Shown: positions 1 to 10,462 of the stretch, piece after piece
How positions within the stretch are numbered: the stretch's first letter is position 1
Layout: each line of letters opens with the position of its first letter
Source: Caldalkalibacillus uzonensis
GTDB lineage: Bacteria; Bacillota; Bacilli; Caldalkalibacillales; Caldalkalibacillaceae
Reading direction: 5' to 3'
DNA: 64,000 nt
NCBI RefSeq assembly: GCF_030814135.1
Contig: NZ_JAUSUQ010000002.1
Span: 62,001 to 126,000, forward strand
The notes under the pieces: model-generated
Database searches by the model: none
Told to the model about the DNA's origin: nothing
The model's input: only the letters and a program-made list of their open reading frames with translations
Translations under genes and position numbers: made by a program

Positions 1-29
1 ATGGTAGCCACAATTTTGGTTTTTCTCAT
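1..29 (-). CDS. pyk: Pyruvate kinase, N-terminal 9 codons only (runs off window)
   Basis: The reverse strand from 29 reads ATG and then R-K-T-K-I-V-A-T, the usual opening of Bacillus pyruvate kinase, and runs off the window edge. A GGAG element lies 8 bases before the ATG. It follows pfkA on the same strand with a gap of under 60 bases, the pfkA-pyk order known from Bacillales, so both are probably cotranscribed. Pyruvate kinase makes pyruvate and ATP from phosphoenolpyruvate in the last step of glycolysis. Only the extreme N-terminus is visible, so the call rests on these residues and on synteny. Confidence 0.75.
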
Positions 30-87
30 CCCCAACACTCCTCTATCTGATTTTTATCCGCTCCATGATTGCAGTACAGATCTATGT

Positions 88-1077
<990 letters not shown>

Positions 1078-1110
1078 TCATATAGCTTTTTTTTGGTCAA
1101 GCATCCATAT

Positions 1111-1141
1111 AAAAAGTGCTTCTGCGCAAAAACAGAAGCAC
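1111..1141 (-). terminator. Rho-independent terminator between accA and pfkA
   Basis: A perfect 9-bp stem (GTGCTTCTG pairing with CAGAAGCAC, positions 1116-1124 and 1133-1141) with an 8-base loop. On the minus strand it is followed by five T residues (1111-1115). It lies directly after the accA stop and before pfkA, so it should end or attenuate the malic enzyme-accDA transcript. Confidence 0.85.
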
Positions 1142-1147
1142 ACACAA

Positions 1148-2119
1148 CTAGCTGTTGGAACCGGTTACAAAGCCATATTCCCCGATAGCTTTGTACTTTT
1201 CATAACGCTGCTCAACCAGTGCGGCTCCATCCAAGCTGTTCAGCTCTTCTAATCCTTTCAACAGAAACGCTTTAATTCTCTTGGCTTGCTCATGCATATT
1301 GTGATGAGCGCCTCCCCGCGGCTCAGGAATAATCTGATCGATAATCTTCAACTGGTATAAATCCTGGGCCGTAATTTTCATGGTTTCTGCAGCCCGCTTG
1401 GCCAGCCCGGCATCCTTCCATAACAGTGCCGCTGCCCCTTCGGGAGATATCACAGAGTAGATGGCATTCTCCAGCATGTAGATATGATTACCCACACCCA
1501 GGGCCAGTGCCCCGCCGCTGCCCCCTTCTCCTGTGACCACACAGATGATGGGCACTTCAAAGCGGGCCATTTCTCTTAAATTGCGGGCGATCGCTTCACT
1601 TTGCCCCCGCTCTTCAGCCGCTTTGCCCGGATAGGCTCCGGGAGTGTCAATAAAACAGATAATCGGCCGGGAAAATTTGTGCGCTTGCTCCATGGCCCGC
1701 AAAGCCTTCCGATAACCTTCAGGATGGGGCATGCCAAAATTGCGGGCGATGTTTTCTTTCGTATCTTTTCCCTTTTGATGGCCGACAATAGTCACCGGTT
1801 GACCGTCCAGCTTGGCGATCCCGGCCACGATAGCCGGGTCATCTCCATACAGGCGGTCACCGTGAATTTCCACAAAGGTGTCAAAGATCAGATTTATGTA
1901 ATCCAAAGTGGTTGGCCGGTCAGGATGGCGGGCAATTTGGACCCGCTGCCAAGGTGTTAAATTGCTGTAGATCTCCTCTTCCAGGCGTCTTGCTTTTTCC
2001 TCCAGACGATTGATTTCCTCTGAGAAATCAATCCCCTTTTCTTTGGTAAAGTGCTTCAACTCATCAATTTTGTGACGCAATTCAGTAAGAGGGCGCTCAA
2101 AAGGCAACTGTCCTGCCAT
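1148..2119 (-). CDS. accA: Acetyl-CoA carboxylase carboxyltransferase subunit alpha
   Basis: With AccD it forms the carboxyltransferase that moves CO2 from carboxybiotin to acetyl-CoA, giving malonyl-CoA for fatty acid synthesis. The 323-residue protein has the usual N-terminal helical region and the crotonase-fold core with [11 protein letters not shown], the [10 protein letters not shown] segment and the GEGGSGGAL oxyanion-hole glycines. Its ATG overlaps the accD stop by one base (TAATG), so the two are translationally coupled. Length and order match Bacillus. Confidence 0.97.
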   Translation of the reverse strand: MAGQLPFERPLTELRHKIDELKHFTKEKGIDFSEEINRLEEKARRLEEEIYSNLTPWQRVQIARHPDRPTTLDYINLIFDTFVEIHGDRLYGDDPAIVAGIAKLDGQPVTIVGHQKGKDTKENIARNFGMPHPEGYRKALRAMEQAHKFSRPIICFIDTPGAYPGKAAEERGQSEAIARNLREMARFEVPIICVVTGEGGSGGALALGVGNHIYMLENAIYSVISPEGAAALLWKDAGLAKRAAETMKITAQDLYQLKIIDQIIPEPRGGAHHNMHEQAKRIKAFLLKGLEELNSLDGAALVEQRYEKYKAIGEYGFVTGSNS

Positions 2120-2988
2120 TATTTCCCCCTCCGTTCTGAATGGATGTGGGCATGAATAGCCAAAATATCAGCCAGACGGTCTCTCATGTCCTGGCGATGG
2201 ACAACCATATCCAGCTGTCCGTGGGAGAGCAGAAATTCAGCCGTTTGAAAGTCTTCCGGCAATTCCTGACGGATCGTCTGCTCGATAATCCGCCGCCCGG
2301 CAAAACCAATCAGGGCTTTGGGCTCAGCAATGTTGTAATCCCCCAAAGAGGCAAAGCTGGCTGATACACCACCGGTGGTCGGATTGGTCAACACGGAAAT
2401 AAACAGAATCCCAGCTTTATCCAATTGTGTTAACGCAGCGCTGGTTTTAGCCATTTGCATCAGGCTGAGCACTCCTTCTTGCATGCGCGCTCCGCCGGAT
2501 GCAGAAAACAAGATAAACGGGAAACGTTTTTGGATAGCCCGTTCGATCGCCCGGGTGATTTTTTCTCCTACAACGGAACCCATACTGGCCATGCGAAAAC
2601 GGGCATCCATAACGCCAATGACAACCGGGTACCCGCAAATTGTGCCCTCACCCGTGATCACCGCTTCGTTAAGGCCTGTTTTCTCCATGTCTTTTTTCAA
2701 TTTCTGCGGATAATCCGGGAAACCAAGCGGATCTTTGGAGACCATATCGCTATCATATTCGAAAAACTGGCCTTCATCAAGTGTCATCTCAATCCGCTCA
2801 CGGGCGGAAACAGGAAAGTGATAGCCGCAGCCCGCGCAAACCATAAGCTGCTTCTTCAGTTCTTTGGTGTAGGTGATCGTTCCACACTGTTTACACTTGG
2901 TCATTAACCCTTCCGGAATCTCTTTTTTGGCTTGTTCAGATGGAATTGTAGCGTACTTGCGGCGTTTGGAAAACAGATCCTTTAACAC
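2119..2988 (-). CDS. accD: Acetyl-CoA carboxylase carboxyltransferase subunit beta
   Basis: Partner of AccA in the carboxyltransferase half of acetyl-CoA carboxylase. The protein is 289 residues with an N-terminal zinc ribbon formed by Cys32, Cys35, Cys51 and Cys54 (CxxC-15-CxxC). The carboxylase core contains the [11 protein letters not shown] segment and [13 protein letters not shown]. Translation starts at a GTG with GAGGTG five bases upstream. It lies between a 61-residue small gene and accA in one operon headed by the malic enzyme gene. Confidence 0.97.
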   Translation of the reverse strand: MLKDLFSKRRKYATIPSEQAKKEIPEGLMTKCKQCGTITYTKELKKQLMVCAGCGYHFPVSARERIEMTLDEGQFFEYDSDMVSKDPLGFPDYPQKLKKDMEKTGLNEAVITGEGTICGYPVVIGVMDARFRMASMGSVVGEKITRAIERAIQKRFPFILFSASGGARMQEGVLSLMQMAKTSAALTQLDKAGILFISVLTNPTTGGVSASFASLGDYNIAEPKALIGFAGRRIIEQTIRQELPEDFQTAEFLLSHGQLDMVVHRQDMRDRLADILAIHAHIHSERRGK

Positions 2989-3013
2989 ATGAACACCTCA
3001 CATGTTATCCATG

Positions 3014-3199
3014 TTATGATTGTAAGATGTAGCTCAATGCTTCACGCACATCATCCAGTTCACTTTCGGGAACCAGAACTTCATATTGTTTACCGTGCTG
3101 GCTTGCTCTCACTTTCACCAAAAATCCTTCTTTGGTCAGACGATCTTGAATTTTTTCGGCAATCTTTGCACTAGGTGCAATATAGATGACCGTCCACAT
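3014..3199 (-). CDS. Small conserved protein in the malic enzyme-accD operon, function unknown
   Basis: A 61-residue protein beginning M-W-T-V-I-Y-I-A-P, a small alpha/beta-looking sequence without membrane segment or signal peptide. I chose the ATG at 3199. An AGGAGG element lies 12 bases upstream, and the possible earlier ATG at 3226 would place that element inside the coding sequence. Short proteins with this opening occur next to accD in other Bacillales; from memory some are mislabelled 'glutamate decarboxylase', but at 61 residues with no PLP lysine motif it cannot be that enzyme. Position between the malic enzyme and carboxylase genes suggests, without proving, a link to fatty acid precursor supply. 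Confidence 0.75.
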   Translation of the reverse strand: MWTVIYIAPSAKIAEKIQDRLTKEGFLVKVRASQHGKQYEVLVPESELDDVREALSYILQS

Positions 3200-3238
3200 T
3201 GTCCCGATTGTCCTCCTTATTTTCATCAACCTAGATCA

Positions 3239-4474
3239 TTAGTCTTTAATCGAAGCCAGCTCCCGGGTCTTTTTGGCCACCTCGGAGGGATCCACCCGGC
3301 GTCTGGCCACGCCTGTTTCCATGGCGGCTTTAGCCACTGCCGCCGCAACGGCGGGAGCTACCCGTGGGTCAAAAGGAGCTGGAATCACATAATCGGCTGA
3401 CAATTCGTTGTCACTGATTAAGTCAGCAATGGCATAGACCGCTGCTTCCTTCATCTCCTCGTTAATATGTGTGGCGTAGACATCAAGCGCTCCCCGGAAA
3501 ATGCCGGGAAAGGCCAAGACGTTATTAACCTGATTGGGGTAATCTGAACGGCCGGTACCCATCACTTTGGCCCCAGCCTCAAAGGCTTCCTCCGGCATAA
3601 TCTCAGGCACCGGGTTGGCCATGGCAAATATAATCGGATCATCATTCATGCTTTGAATCATGTCCTTTGTCAAAGCACCGGCTACGGAAACCCCGATAAA
3701 CACATCCGCTTCCCGGATGGCATCGTCCAAGTCTCCCTGGACAAAGTGGCGGTTGGTCAGTTTGGCCACTTCTTCCTTAATCGGATTCATGCCATAGGGG
3801 CGTCCTTCATAAATAGCGCCTTTAGAATCACATAATATCATATCCCGTACACCCATGCGGTATAACAGTTTGATAATGGCAATTCCAGCCGCACCGGCCC
3901 CATTGATGACAACCTTGATGCGGGACAGCTCCTTGCCAACGACTTTCAGGGCATTGACCAGCCCAGCCAGGGTGACGATCGCTGTACCATGCTGATCATC
4001 ATGGAAGATGGGAATATTAGTTTCCCGTTTTAACCGTTCTTCAATTTCAAAACAGTTCGGAGCAGCAATATCTTCCAGATTAACCCCTCCAAAGGTGGGT
4101 TCCAGCAATTTCACCGTCTCTACAATTTTATCCACTTCAGTCGTATCTAAACAAATGGGGAAGGCATCAACCCCCGCAAATGCCTTGAACAACACCGCTT
4201 TTCCTTCCATGACAGGCAACGCCGCCTCTGGACCAATATTTCCCAACCCCAGCACAGCTGTTCCATCGGACACAACGGCAACCATATTCCCTTTCATGGT
4301 GTATTCAAAAACCGTTTCCGGATTGTCGAAAATCTCTTTACATGGTTCAGCAACTCCCGGGGAATAAGCTAAGCTTAAATCTTTGGCGTTACGCACAGGC
4401 ACCTTTGATTTTACTGCCAGTTTCCCCCTGTTTTGACGATGCAAATGCAAAGACTCTTCCCTTGTGGTGGCCAT
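3239..4474 (-). CDS. NAD(P)-dependent malic enzyme (YtsJ-like)
   Basis: Oxidatively decarboxylates malate to pyruvate with reduction of NAD(P), supplying NADPH or pyruvate. The 411-residue protein is of the short bacterial class. It has the YSPGVAEPC segment of the malate domain, the metal-binding stretch PIFHDDQHGTA, and the nucleotide-binding GAGAAGIAI loop of the C-terminal Rossmann domain. B. subtilis has ytsJ at the same place between accDA and dnaE, which supports this assignment. A GGAG element precedes the ATG and a sigma-A promoter lies about 40-65 bases upstream. The gene heads the small protein-accD-accA operon. Confidence 0.95.
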   Translation of the reverse strand: MATTREESLHLHRQNRGKLAVKSKVPVRNAKDLSLAYSPGVAEPCKEIFDNPETVFEYTMKGNMVAVVSDGTAVLGLGNIGPEAALPVMEGKAVLFKAFAGVDAFPICLDTTEVDKIVETVKLLEPTFGGVNLEDIAAPNCFEIEERLKRETNIPIFHDDQHGTAIVTLAGLVNALKVVGKELSRIKVVINGAGAAGIAIIKLLYRMGVRDMILCDSKGAIYEGRPYGMNPIKEEVAKLTNRHFVQGDLDDAIREADVFIGVSVAGALTKDMIQSMNDDPIIFAMANPVPEIMPEEAFEAGAKVMGTGRSDYPNQVNNVLAFPGIFRGALDVYATHINEEMKEAAVYAIADLISDNELSADYVIPAPFDPRVAPAVAAAVAKAAMETGVARRRVDPSEVAKKTRELASIKD

Positions 4475-4511
4475 TTCTTCACTCTCCTTCGTGACTTATA
4501 ACTTGCTTTTC

Positions 4512-4539
4512 ATTATATCAAATGGAGTACGGGTGTAAA
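4512..4539 (-). promoter_or_regulatory. Sigma-A promoter for malic enzyme-accDA operon
   Basis: On the minus strand TTTACA (4534-4539) is followed after 16 bases by a perfect TATAAT (4512-4517). Both hexamers are close to consensus and lie 38-65 bases before the malic enzyme start. Confidence 0.75.
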
Positions 4540-4558
4540 CAGCTAACAAAAGCTATTT

Positions 4559-7500
4559 TTAACACCTGCTCCTAAATGACGCAGCGTCAGATCTTTTTGT
4601 GACTTTCACTGCATGTGGGTCATTTAAAAGCGTTTTTAAGCGTTTGAGCAGTGTATCGTTAATCTGGACCTGGTAACTGTCCCCCAAGCGAATCGTTTTG
4701 CGCCGGCTTTCGTAGTAGAGATAAACCGGTGTCTCGCCCCTGTACTGACGGAGCACAACTTCCATTTCTTTCAATTTGCCACTCTGCTCCGCAACCGGGG
4801 TAATCTTGATAAAAAGCTGGCAGTCATCACTCTGCTGTGGAGCAGCTTGTACCCCCTCTTGCGCCTTGAGCTGGGTTAAATCCAAGGCCCGGTTAATGAC
4901 CAACTGTTTCCGGTCTTCTCGCTCCTCCAGCTTGCCCTCCACCAAAAGCAGGTTGTCTTCCCTGTACAGACCTGGATGCCCGCCAAACACCTGGGGAAAA
5001 ACAACGGTATCCAATTCTACCCCCTGATCTTCTAATTGGACAAAAGCCATTGCATCTCCTTTTTTTGTTGTAATCCGTTTCACCCGGTGCACATAGCCCA
5101 TAGTACGCACCTGCTCACCTGCCTTTGTCTGAAGAAGCTGGGGAATGGGGATTATCCCGTAACGTTTAACCTGCTCACGGTACGCATCCAATGGATGTCC
5201 GGACAGGTAGAAACCCAGCACTTCTTTTTCATATTTTAACTGTTCTAGAGGTGAGAAAGGTGTCGTATCGTGCCATTTGTAATCATCGGGCAGTTCGTCG
5301 GCAAAAAAGAACAGTTGGTCACTTGCTTTTAATCCCTGGGCCCGCTCGGCCATGTCCAACATATCATCCAAATTGGCCAGCACCTGCGCCCGGTGCATGC
5401 CCAGTTCGTCTAAAGCACCGGCCATAATTAATGATTCAATCACCCGGCGGTTGCAAATACGCAAATCAATCCGTTGACAAAAGTCGAGCACATTTTTAAA
5501 TGGTCCCTCCTGCCTGGCCCGCTTAATTTCCCGGATTGCCGCTGCCCCCACATGCTTGATTACGCTTAAGCCCAAGCGGATATGGCCGCTTTCCACGGTG
5601 ACCCCTGCCTCACTGTGGAGCACGGAGGGAGGCAGCACCTTGATGTTGCGTTTGGCCGCTTGATGCAAATAATCTCCCACTTTTTCAGCCGAGCCAATGT
5701 TCATCGAAATCAGTGAAGCCAGAAAAGCCACTGGATAATGGGCTTTCAGGTAGGCCAATTGATAGGCAATCACCGCATAAGCAGCCGAGTGGGAGCGGTT
5801 AAAGCCATAATCGGCAAAACGGACGATCAAATCATAGACGTGTTCGGCCACCTGTCGCTCGTATCCCTGGGCCAGACAGCCTTCGACAAAATGTTCCCTC
5901 TCTTTTTCTAAAATGTCCCGTTTCTTTTTCCCCACAGCCCGGCGTAACAGATCGGCCTCACCCAGGCTGAAACCAGCCATTTTAGAGGCGATTTGCATGA
6001 TTTGCTCCTGGTAAACGATGATGCCGTACGTATCTTTTAAAATGGGCTCCAGATCAGGATGGGGATATTGGATCTTTGTCTCTCCGTGCTTGGCTTTGAT
6101 AAACAAGGAAATGTTTTCCATCGGACCGGGCCGGTATAAGGCCAAAACAGCAATGATATCTTCAAACGTCGTGGGTTTGAGCCGTTTCAGCACGCTACGC
6201 ATCCCGTCCGACTCCAGCTGGAAAACACCTGCCGTGTCCCCCTCGCTTAACAAGCGGAAGGTGGCTTCATCATCAAAGGGAATGTCATCAAGGGTTAAGC
6301 GTTCATCTTCTGTACGTCCGTGGTTGATGATGCGCAAAATTTCTTCCATCAAGGACAGGTTGCGCAAACCCAGCAAATCCATTTTTAACAGGCCCAGTGC
6401 TTCCAAATCTTCCATGGGGTACTGAGTGAGCGGAATGCCATCCTGCCCTTCCTGTAAGGGAACGTAGTGGGTGAGTGGCTTTTCACTAATCACGACCCCC
6501 GCAGCATGAATGGAGGTATGACGGGCCAACCCCTCCAGTGGCCTGGCCATGGCGATCAACTGACGTACTTGTTCATCTTGTTCGGACATCTCCCGCAGCT
6601 CTGCGGAAGAAGCCAGCGCCTTGTCCAGTGTCATGCCTGGGCCGGCAGGGATGCACTTGGCCACGCGGTCAACCAGGGGCACGGGCAGCCCCAGCACACG
6701 CCCCACGTCACGGATACACGCTCTGGCCCCCAGCGTTCCAAAGGTAATAATCTGTGCCACCCGGTCTTTGCCATATTTTTCAGCCACATAATGGAGCACT
6801 TCGTCTCGCCGCTGATCGGAGAAATCAATATCAATATCGGGCATCGTCACCCGTTCAGGGTTGAGAAAGCGTTCAAACAACAAGTTGTATTTGATGGGGT
6901 CCACATTGGTGATTTTTAACACATAAGCCACCAGGCTACCCGCAGCTGACCCGCGGCCAGGACCGGTGATAATCCCCCGTTCATGGGCAAAGCGCATGAA
7001 ATCCCACACAATGAGAAAGTAATCGGCATACCCCATCTGGCCAATCACTTCCAGCTCATAATCAAGCCGCTGGCGGATCTCATCCGTAATAACCTCATAG
7101 CGCTCTTTAAGTCCTTCTTCGCATTTTTGGCGCAGGAAATCCATGGCCGTCATTCCCTGGGGAACCGGAAAGGAGGGCAAGATCTCCTGGCCCAGGGGAA
7201 TCTCCACCTGACAGCGCTCAGCAATACGCAGCGTATTTGCATAGGCTTGGGGAAGATGAGGAAACAACCTGGCCATTTCTCCTGGACTTTTAAGATAAAA
7301 CTGGGCAGAATCAAATTTAAGACGCTCTTCATCCTGCATCTTTTTGCCCGTGCCGATACACAGCAGGCAATCGTGGGGCACAGCGTCTTCCGCCCGGGTA
7401 TAGTGCACATCATTGGTGACCACTAAGGGGATATTCAGTTCCTCGGCTAGACGAATGAGCCGGGGATTCACCTTTTTTTCTTCCGCTATCCCGTGATCCT

Positions 7501-8032
7501 GCAGCTCAATAAAGTAATTGTTTGCTCCGAAGATGTCCAAATGCTCCTCAGCGATCGCTCTCGCCCTCTGCCAGTCATCAGCCAAGAGCGCCTGCGCCAA
7601 TTCACCACCCAAACAACCGCTGAGACAAATCAATCCCCGGTGATGTTCCCTGAGCCACTCTTTTGTCACCCGCGGTTTATAGTAGAAGCCGTCCAGATGG
7701 GCTTTGGTGGTCAACTTCATCAAATTCTGATAACCTTCGTATGTTTCAGCAAGAAGCACCAGGTGATAGAGGTGCTGTTCCCCTTTTTTCACCTTCTCCT
7801 CCAAAGGCTTATTAGTCACATAAGCTTCCACACCGATAATCGGCTTGATGCCTTCAGCCCGGCAAGCCTGATAAAACGGAATGGTGCCGTACATCACCCC
7901 GTGATCAGTCAGGGCCACAGCCTTCATCCCCAGGCGCTTTGTTTCTTGAACCAACTCAGTAATGCGGCTGGCCCCGTCCAGCAGACTGTATTCACTATGT
8001 ACATGCAGATGAACAAAATCCGTTTGTTGCAT
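4559..8032 (-). CDS. dnaE: DNA polymerase III subunit alpha (DnaE)
   Basis: Replicative C-family DNA polymerase; in Bacillus DnaE extends primers on the lagging strand and hands over to PolC. The protein is 1157 residues from the ATG at 8032, where AGGGG lies 7 bases upstream; an in-frame upstream extension to 8068 lacks such support. The N-terminal PHP domain opens with HLHVHSEYSLLDG (His8, His10, His12). The palm follows with GPGRGSAAGS and the catalytic PDIDIDF motif near residue 400. Tandem helix-hairpin-helix and OB-fold regions occupy the C-terminal third. It is somewhat longer than the 1115-residue B. subtilis protein. The upstream HAD gene is transcribed divergently. Confidence 0.97.
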   Translation of the reverse strand: MQQTDFVHLHVHSEYSLLDGASRITELVQETKRLGMKAVALTDHGVMYGTIPFYQACRAEGIKPIIGVEAYVTNKPLEEKVKKGEQHLYHLVLLAETYEGYQNLMKLTTKAHLDGFYYKPRVTKEWLREHHRGLICLSGCLGGELAQALLADDWQRARAIAEEHLDIFGANNYFIELQDHGIAEEKKVNPRLIRLAEELNIPLVVTNDVHYTRAEDAVPHDCLLCIGTGKKMQDEERLKFDSAQFYLKSPGEMARLFPHLPQAYANTLRIAERCQVEIPLGQEILPSFPVPQGMTAMDFLRQKCEEGLKERYEVITDEIRQRLDYELEVIGQMGYADYFLIVWDFMRFAHERGIITGPGRGSAAGSLVAYVLKITNVDPIKYNLLFERFLNPERVTMPDIDIDFSDQRRDEVLHYVAEKYGKDRVAQIITFGTLGARACIRDVGRVLGLPVPLVDRVAKCIPAGPGMTLDKALASSAELREMSEQDEQVRQLIAMARPLEGLARHTSIHAAGVVISEKPLTHYVPLQEGQDGIPLTQYPMEDLEALGLLKMDLLGLRNLSLMEEILRIINHGRTEDERLTLDDIPFDDEATFRLLSEGDTAGVFQLESDGMRSVLKRLKPTTFEDIIAVLALYRPGPMENISLFIKAKHGETKIQYPHPDLEPILKDTYGIIVYQEQIMQIASKMAGFSLGEADLLRRAVGKKKRDILEKEREHFVEGCLAQGYERQVAEHVYDLIVRFADYGFNRSHSAAYAVIAYQLAYLKAHYPVAFLASLISMNIGSAEKVGDYLHQAAKRNIKVLPPSVLHSEAGVTVESGHIRLGLSVIKHVGAAAIREIKRARQEGPFKNVLDFCQRIDLRICNRRVIESLIMAGALDELGMHRAQVLANLDDMLDMAERAQGLKASDQLFFFADELPDDYKWHDTTPFSPLEQLKYEKEVLGFYLSGHPLDAYREQVKRYGIIPIPQLLQTKAGEQVRTMGYVHRVKRITTKKGDAMAFVQLEDQGVELDTVVFPQVFGGHPGLYREDNLLLVEGKLEEREDRKQLVINRALDLTQLKAQEGVQAAPQQSDDCQLFIKITPVAEQSGKLKEMEVVLRQYRGETPVYLYYESRRKTIRLGDSYQVQINDTLLKRLKTLLNDPHAVKVTKRSDAASFRSRC

Positions 8033-8089
8033 CTTCCATCCCCTCTCAGCCACGACACTGCTTGACACTTTCTATTCCGAGCCAAAATC

Positions 8090-8098
8090 TGGTATAAT
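8090..8098 (+). promoter_or_regulatory. Extended -10 promoter for the HAD phosphatase gene
   Basis: TGGTATAAT, a perfect extended -10 element, lies 88 bases before the plus-strand HAD start. A TTGACA is visible at 8062-8067, but its 25-base spacing is too long for a -35, so recognition probably relies on the extended -10. Confidence 0.6.
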
Positions 8099-8186
8099 AC
8101 ATGAATACACGCCATACACTCCAAACATAACGTAACTCTAAAGGAATTAACTATCTTAATCATATCAAAAAAGGGTTGGAGTCACT

Positions 8187-8993
8187 ATGACAAAACAGCG
8201 TCTTTTAATTGCCGTTGATCTGGACGGCACACTCTTGACTGACAAAAAAGACATTTCACCCAAAACCAAACAAGCCCTGCAACAAGCCACCAGTCAGGGC
8301 CATTATGTGGTTATCTCAACCGGTCGTCCGTTTAGGTCCAGCAAAAACTATTATGACCAATTGAACCTGAACACACCCATTGTCAATTTTAACGGGGCCC
8401 TTGTTCACCATCCGCAGAAGCCTGAGTGGGGATTCTTTCACACGCCTCTTGATCTTGATGTGGCCCAAAACGTGGTTAGTACCGCAGAAAAATTTAGAGT
8501 CAAAAATATTATGATTGAAGTGATGGACGAAGTCTATCTGAAGAAGCACGATAAGTTGATCATGCAAACCTTCTTTGATCCTCCCGTTAACGTCAACACC
8601 ATGCCCCAGGTGATCCATACCAAGCCCACCTCCGTGCTGATACACCCGTACGAACACCATGTTGACCGGTTGCGCCAGTATTTAAGCGAGTACCATGCCG
8701 AGGTGGTGGACCATCGCAAATGGGCGGCGCCATGGCATGTGATTGAAGTGATCAAGGCTGGCATCAATAAGGCGGTTGGATTGGAAAAAGTGTGCCGCTC
8801 CCTGAACATCCCCCGCGAAAACATCATTGCTTTCGGCGATGAAGACAACGATGTGGAAATGCTTCAATTTGCCGGCTGCGGCGTGGCCATGGGCAACGCC
8901 ATCAAACCGCTTAAAGAGGTGGCAGATTGGGTTACGCTGGACAATGAGCAGGACGGCATTGCCCATTTCCTGGCCAAACATGTCCTAGTCTAA
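8187..8993 (+). CDS. Cof-type HAD-IIB family phosphatase
   Basis: A cytoplasmic sugar-phosphate or nucleotide phosphatase of the haloacid dehalogenase superfamily, 268 residues. Motif I is VDLDGTLL (nucleophile and acid/base Asp near residues 11 and 13). Motif II is the ISTGRP segment and motif IV is GDEDNDVEML near residue 210. The C2 cap lies between motifs II and III, as expected for the Cof/IIB type. Substrate cannot be told from sequence. GGAG lies 5 bases before the ATG. It is transcribed away from dnaE and towards ytrH. Confidence 0.92.
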   Translation: MTKQRLLIAVDLDGTLLTDKKDISPKTKQALQQATSQGHYVVISTGRPFRSSKNYYDQLNLNTPIVNFNGALVHHPQKPEWGFFHTPLDLDVAQNVVSTAEKFRVKNIMIEVMDEVYLKKHDKLIMQTFFDPPVNVNTMPQVIHTKPTSVLIHPYEHHVDRLRQYLSEYHAEVVDHRKWAAPWHVIEVIKAGINKAVGLEKVCRSLNIPRENIIAFGDEDNDVEMLQFAGCGVAMGNAIKPLKEVADWVTLDNEQDGIAHFLAKHVLV

Positions 8994-9126
8994 TCTGTAG
9001 GCCAAATACGGCCCTTCCCGCATTCCCATGCCTGTCATATCTTCCTTTTTCCGTCCATACATATGAGATAAGGCACAGTGTGCATGGAGCACGGCACAAA
9101 AGGGACGGAAAGAGGGAGTGAGACGA

Positions 9127-9465
9127 GTGGACGCAGAAATGAGAAGCTTGGTCTCCATGATGATTATTGACTATTTCGTGGCCTTTGGCGTCTTGCTGGG
9201 CGGATGTCTGATCGGCGGGCTGGGTGCTTTCCTCGTAGGTGAACCCCCTATGACCTGGGTGCAAAATCACGTGGATAAGTTGAAAATCTGGGCCCTTGTC
9301 GCTGCCATCGGGGGCACCTTTGATACCATCACCGCTATTGAAAAAGGATTTTTCAATGAATACTATGGTGAGATGGTTAAACATCTCCTCTATATCGGCA
9401 GTGCCTTTTTCGGGGCCCACACGGCCAGCCTGCTTATTCACTGGATGATTGGAGATATCCAATGA
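9127..9465 (+). CDS. ytrH: Sporulation membrane protein YtrH
   Basis: A 112-residue membrane protein matching the B. subtilis YtrH family in length and motifs. YtrH is made in the mother cell under sigma-E and helps spore formation together with YtrI. It shows three to four hydrophobic helices, including the glycine-rich LLGGCLIGGLGAFLVGE segment, and ends in HWMIGDIQ. I use the GTG at 9127 because GGGAG lies 8 bases upstream; a GTG at 9118 would overlap that element. Its stop overlaps the ytrI start (ATGA), so the pair is translationally coupled. Confidence 0.85.
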   Translation: MDAEMRSLVSMMIIDYFVAFGVLLGGCLIGGLGAFLVGEPPMTWVQNHVDKLKIWALVAAIGGTFDTITAIEKGFFNEYYGEMVKHLLYIGSAFFGAHTASLLIHWMIGDIQ

Positions 9466-9968
9466 AGCCTCCCCATCCAGCCCAAACACGCAACTGGGGC
9501 CGTTTGCTCGTCTCCTTTATCCTAGGCATGCTGCTAGGAGCCCTTATTTTTCACTATCTTCACGCCCACACCTTGGACAAAATCCTGTTTGAAAACCGCC
9601 GCCTGGTACTGGAAATTACGGATTTGCGGGACGAAGTGGACTATTTGGAGAAGAAAGCAGAAGATCTCAACAAACTCAATCAGGAAGAAATTACGGTTAA
9701 AAAAGTGGAGATCGTGATTGTCAACGAGGAGGAGATCGATGGATTTACGGCTACTGATATTATTGAGCGCTTAAGAGAAGAGTTAAAGTATCTGGTCAAA
9801 GAAGACTACTCCGTACAGTCCGTGGCCGAAACAGCGGAGACCCATGCCAGGCTGATTGATGGTAAAACGATCAAATTTGAGAACAATGACGAATATGAAG
9901 TGAAACTCCACTCTATGATCATTCATACGACCATCACTATTAAGATTCACGTGCATAAAATAAGTTAG
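9462..9968 (+). CDS. ytrI: Sporulation membrane protein YtrI
   Basis: A 168-residue protein with one N-terminal membrane helix (about residues 15-33), a coiled-coil stretch (about 45-75) and a C-terminal soluble domain. Its place directly behind ytrH with a 4-base overlap is that of B. subtilis ytrI, a sigma-E-dependent gene needed for efficient sporulation. The topology suggests an anchor in the outer forespore membrane with the C-terminal part in the intermembrane space; this is inference. Confidence 0.85.
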   Translation: MKPPHPAQTRNWGRLLVSFILGMLLGALIFHYLHAHTLDKILFENRRLVLEITDLRDEVDYLEKKAEDLNKLNQEEITVKKVEIVIVNEEEIDGFTATDIIERLREELKYLVKEDYSVQSVAETAETHARLIDGKTIKFENNDEYEVKLHSMIIHTTITIKIHVHKIS

Positions 9969-10109
9969 TGCTTTCATGAGAGTGAACAGGCATGAACGCG
10001 ACCAATATGCATAAATATGAACATTGTGTAGCTTTTTATCCAAACGCCTCGCTTTGCACACTTTTTTTAGTGTACAATATTAATGAAATGAAAAGAAAGG
10101 AGGGGAAAT

Positions 10110-10301
10110 GTGTTGGTTATAAATCGCAAACATCTGGCAAAAGCAAAGCTTGAACAACTCAAAAACGGTTACTCTGCTTTTGCCGACTCCTCAGAGGTGG
10201 CCGGCCATCTGGAGCGGGAGATTAAGAAACATAACCTTCGCGTCCATATAGACCGTACGCCTCTAGGATCATGGTTTATACCAATCAAAGACGATGAATA
10301 A
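10110..10301 (+). CDS. Small hypothetical protein (63 aa)
   Basis: I do not recognise this 63-residue protein. It is basic, soluble-looking and without signal peptide or membrane helix. The ending TPLGSWFIPIKDDE follows two predicted helices. It starts at a GTG with AGGAGG 6 bases upstream, which makes it a credible gene despite its size. It is 141 bases behind ytrI and followed by a bidirectional terminator, so it could be the last gene of the ytrHI transcript or stand alone. Confidence 0.65.
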   Translation: MLVINRKHLAKAKLEQLKNGYSAFADSSEVAGHLEREIKKHNLRVHIDRTPLGSWFIPIKDDE

Positions 10302-10372
10302 GGTAGCGATGAACATGGCTCCATCTCGCGTCGGTTATGAAGCCCAAGGCGAGGGAGGCGCTCAACCTCCGT

Positions 10373-10418
10373 AAAAAGACCGGTCTTACTGCCACAGTCA
10401 GAAAAGGCCGGTCTTTTT
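10373..10418. terminator. Bidirectional rho-independent terminator
   Basis: AAAAAGACCGG (10373-10383) pairs perfectly with CCGGTCTTTTT (10408-10418). The stem has T-runs in both directions and lies between the convergent 63-aa gene and the lipoprotein gene, so it can end both transcripts. Confidence 0.9.
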
Positions 10419-10462
10419 GCCTACACTTTTCACTTGTAAAAATTAGTTATCTGTTGATTCTT

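Noticed and set aside
8062-8098. TTGACA plus TATAAT as a classical promoter for the HAD gene
   Set aside because: The spacer is 25 bases, too long for sigma-A. Kept only as an extended -10 promoter.
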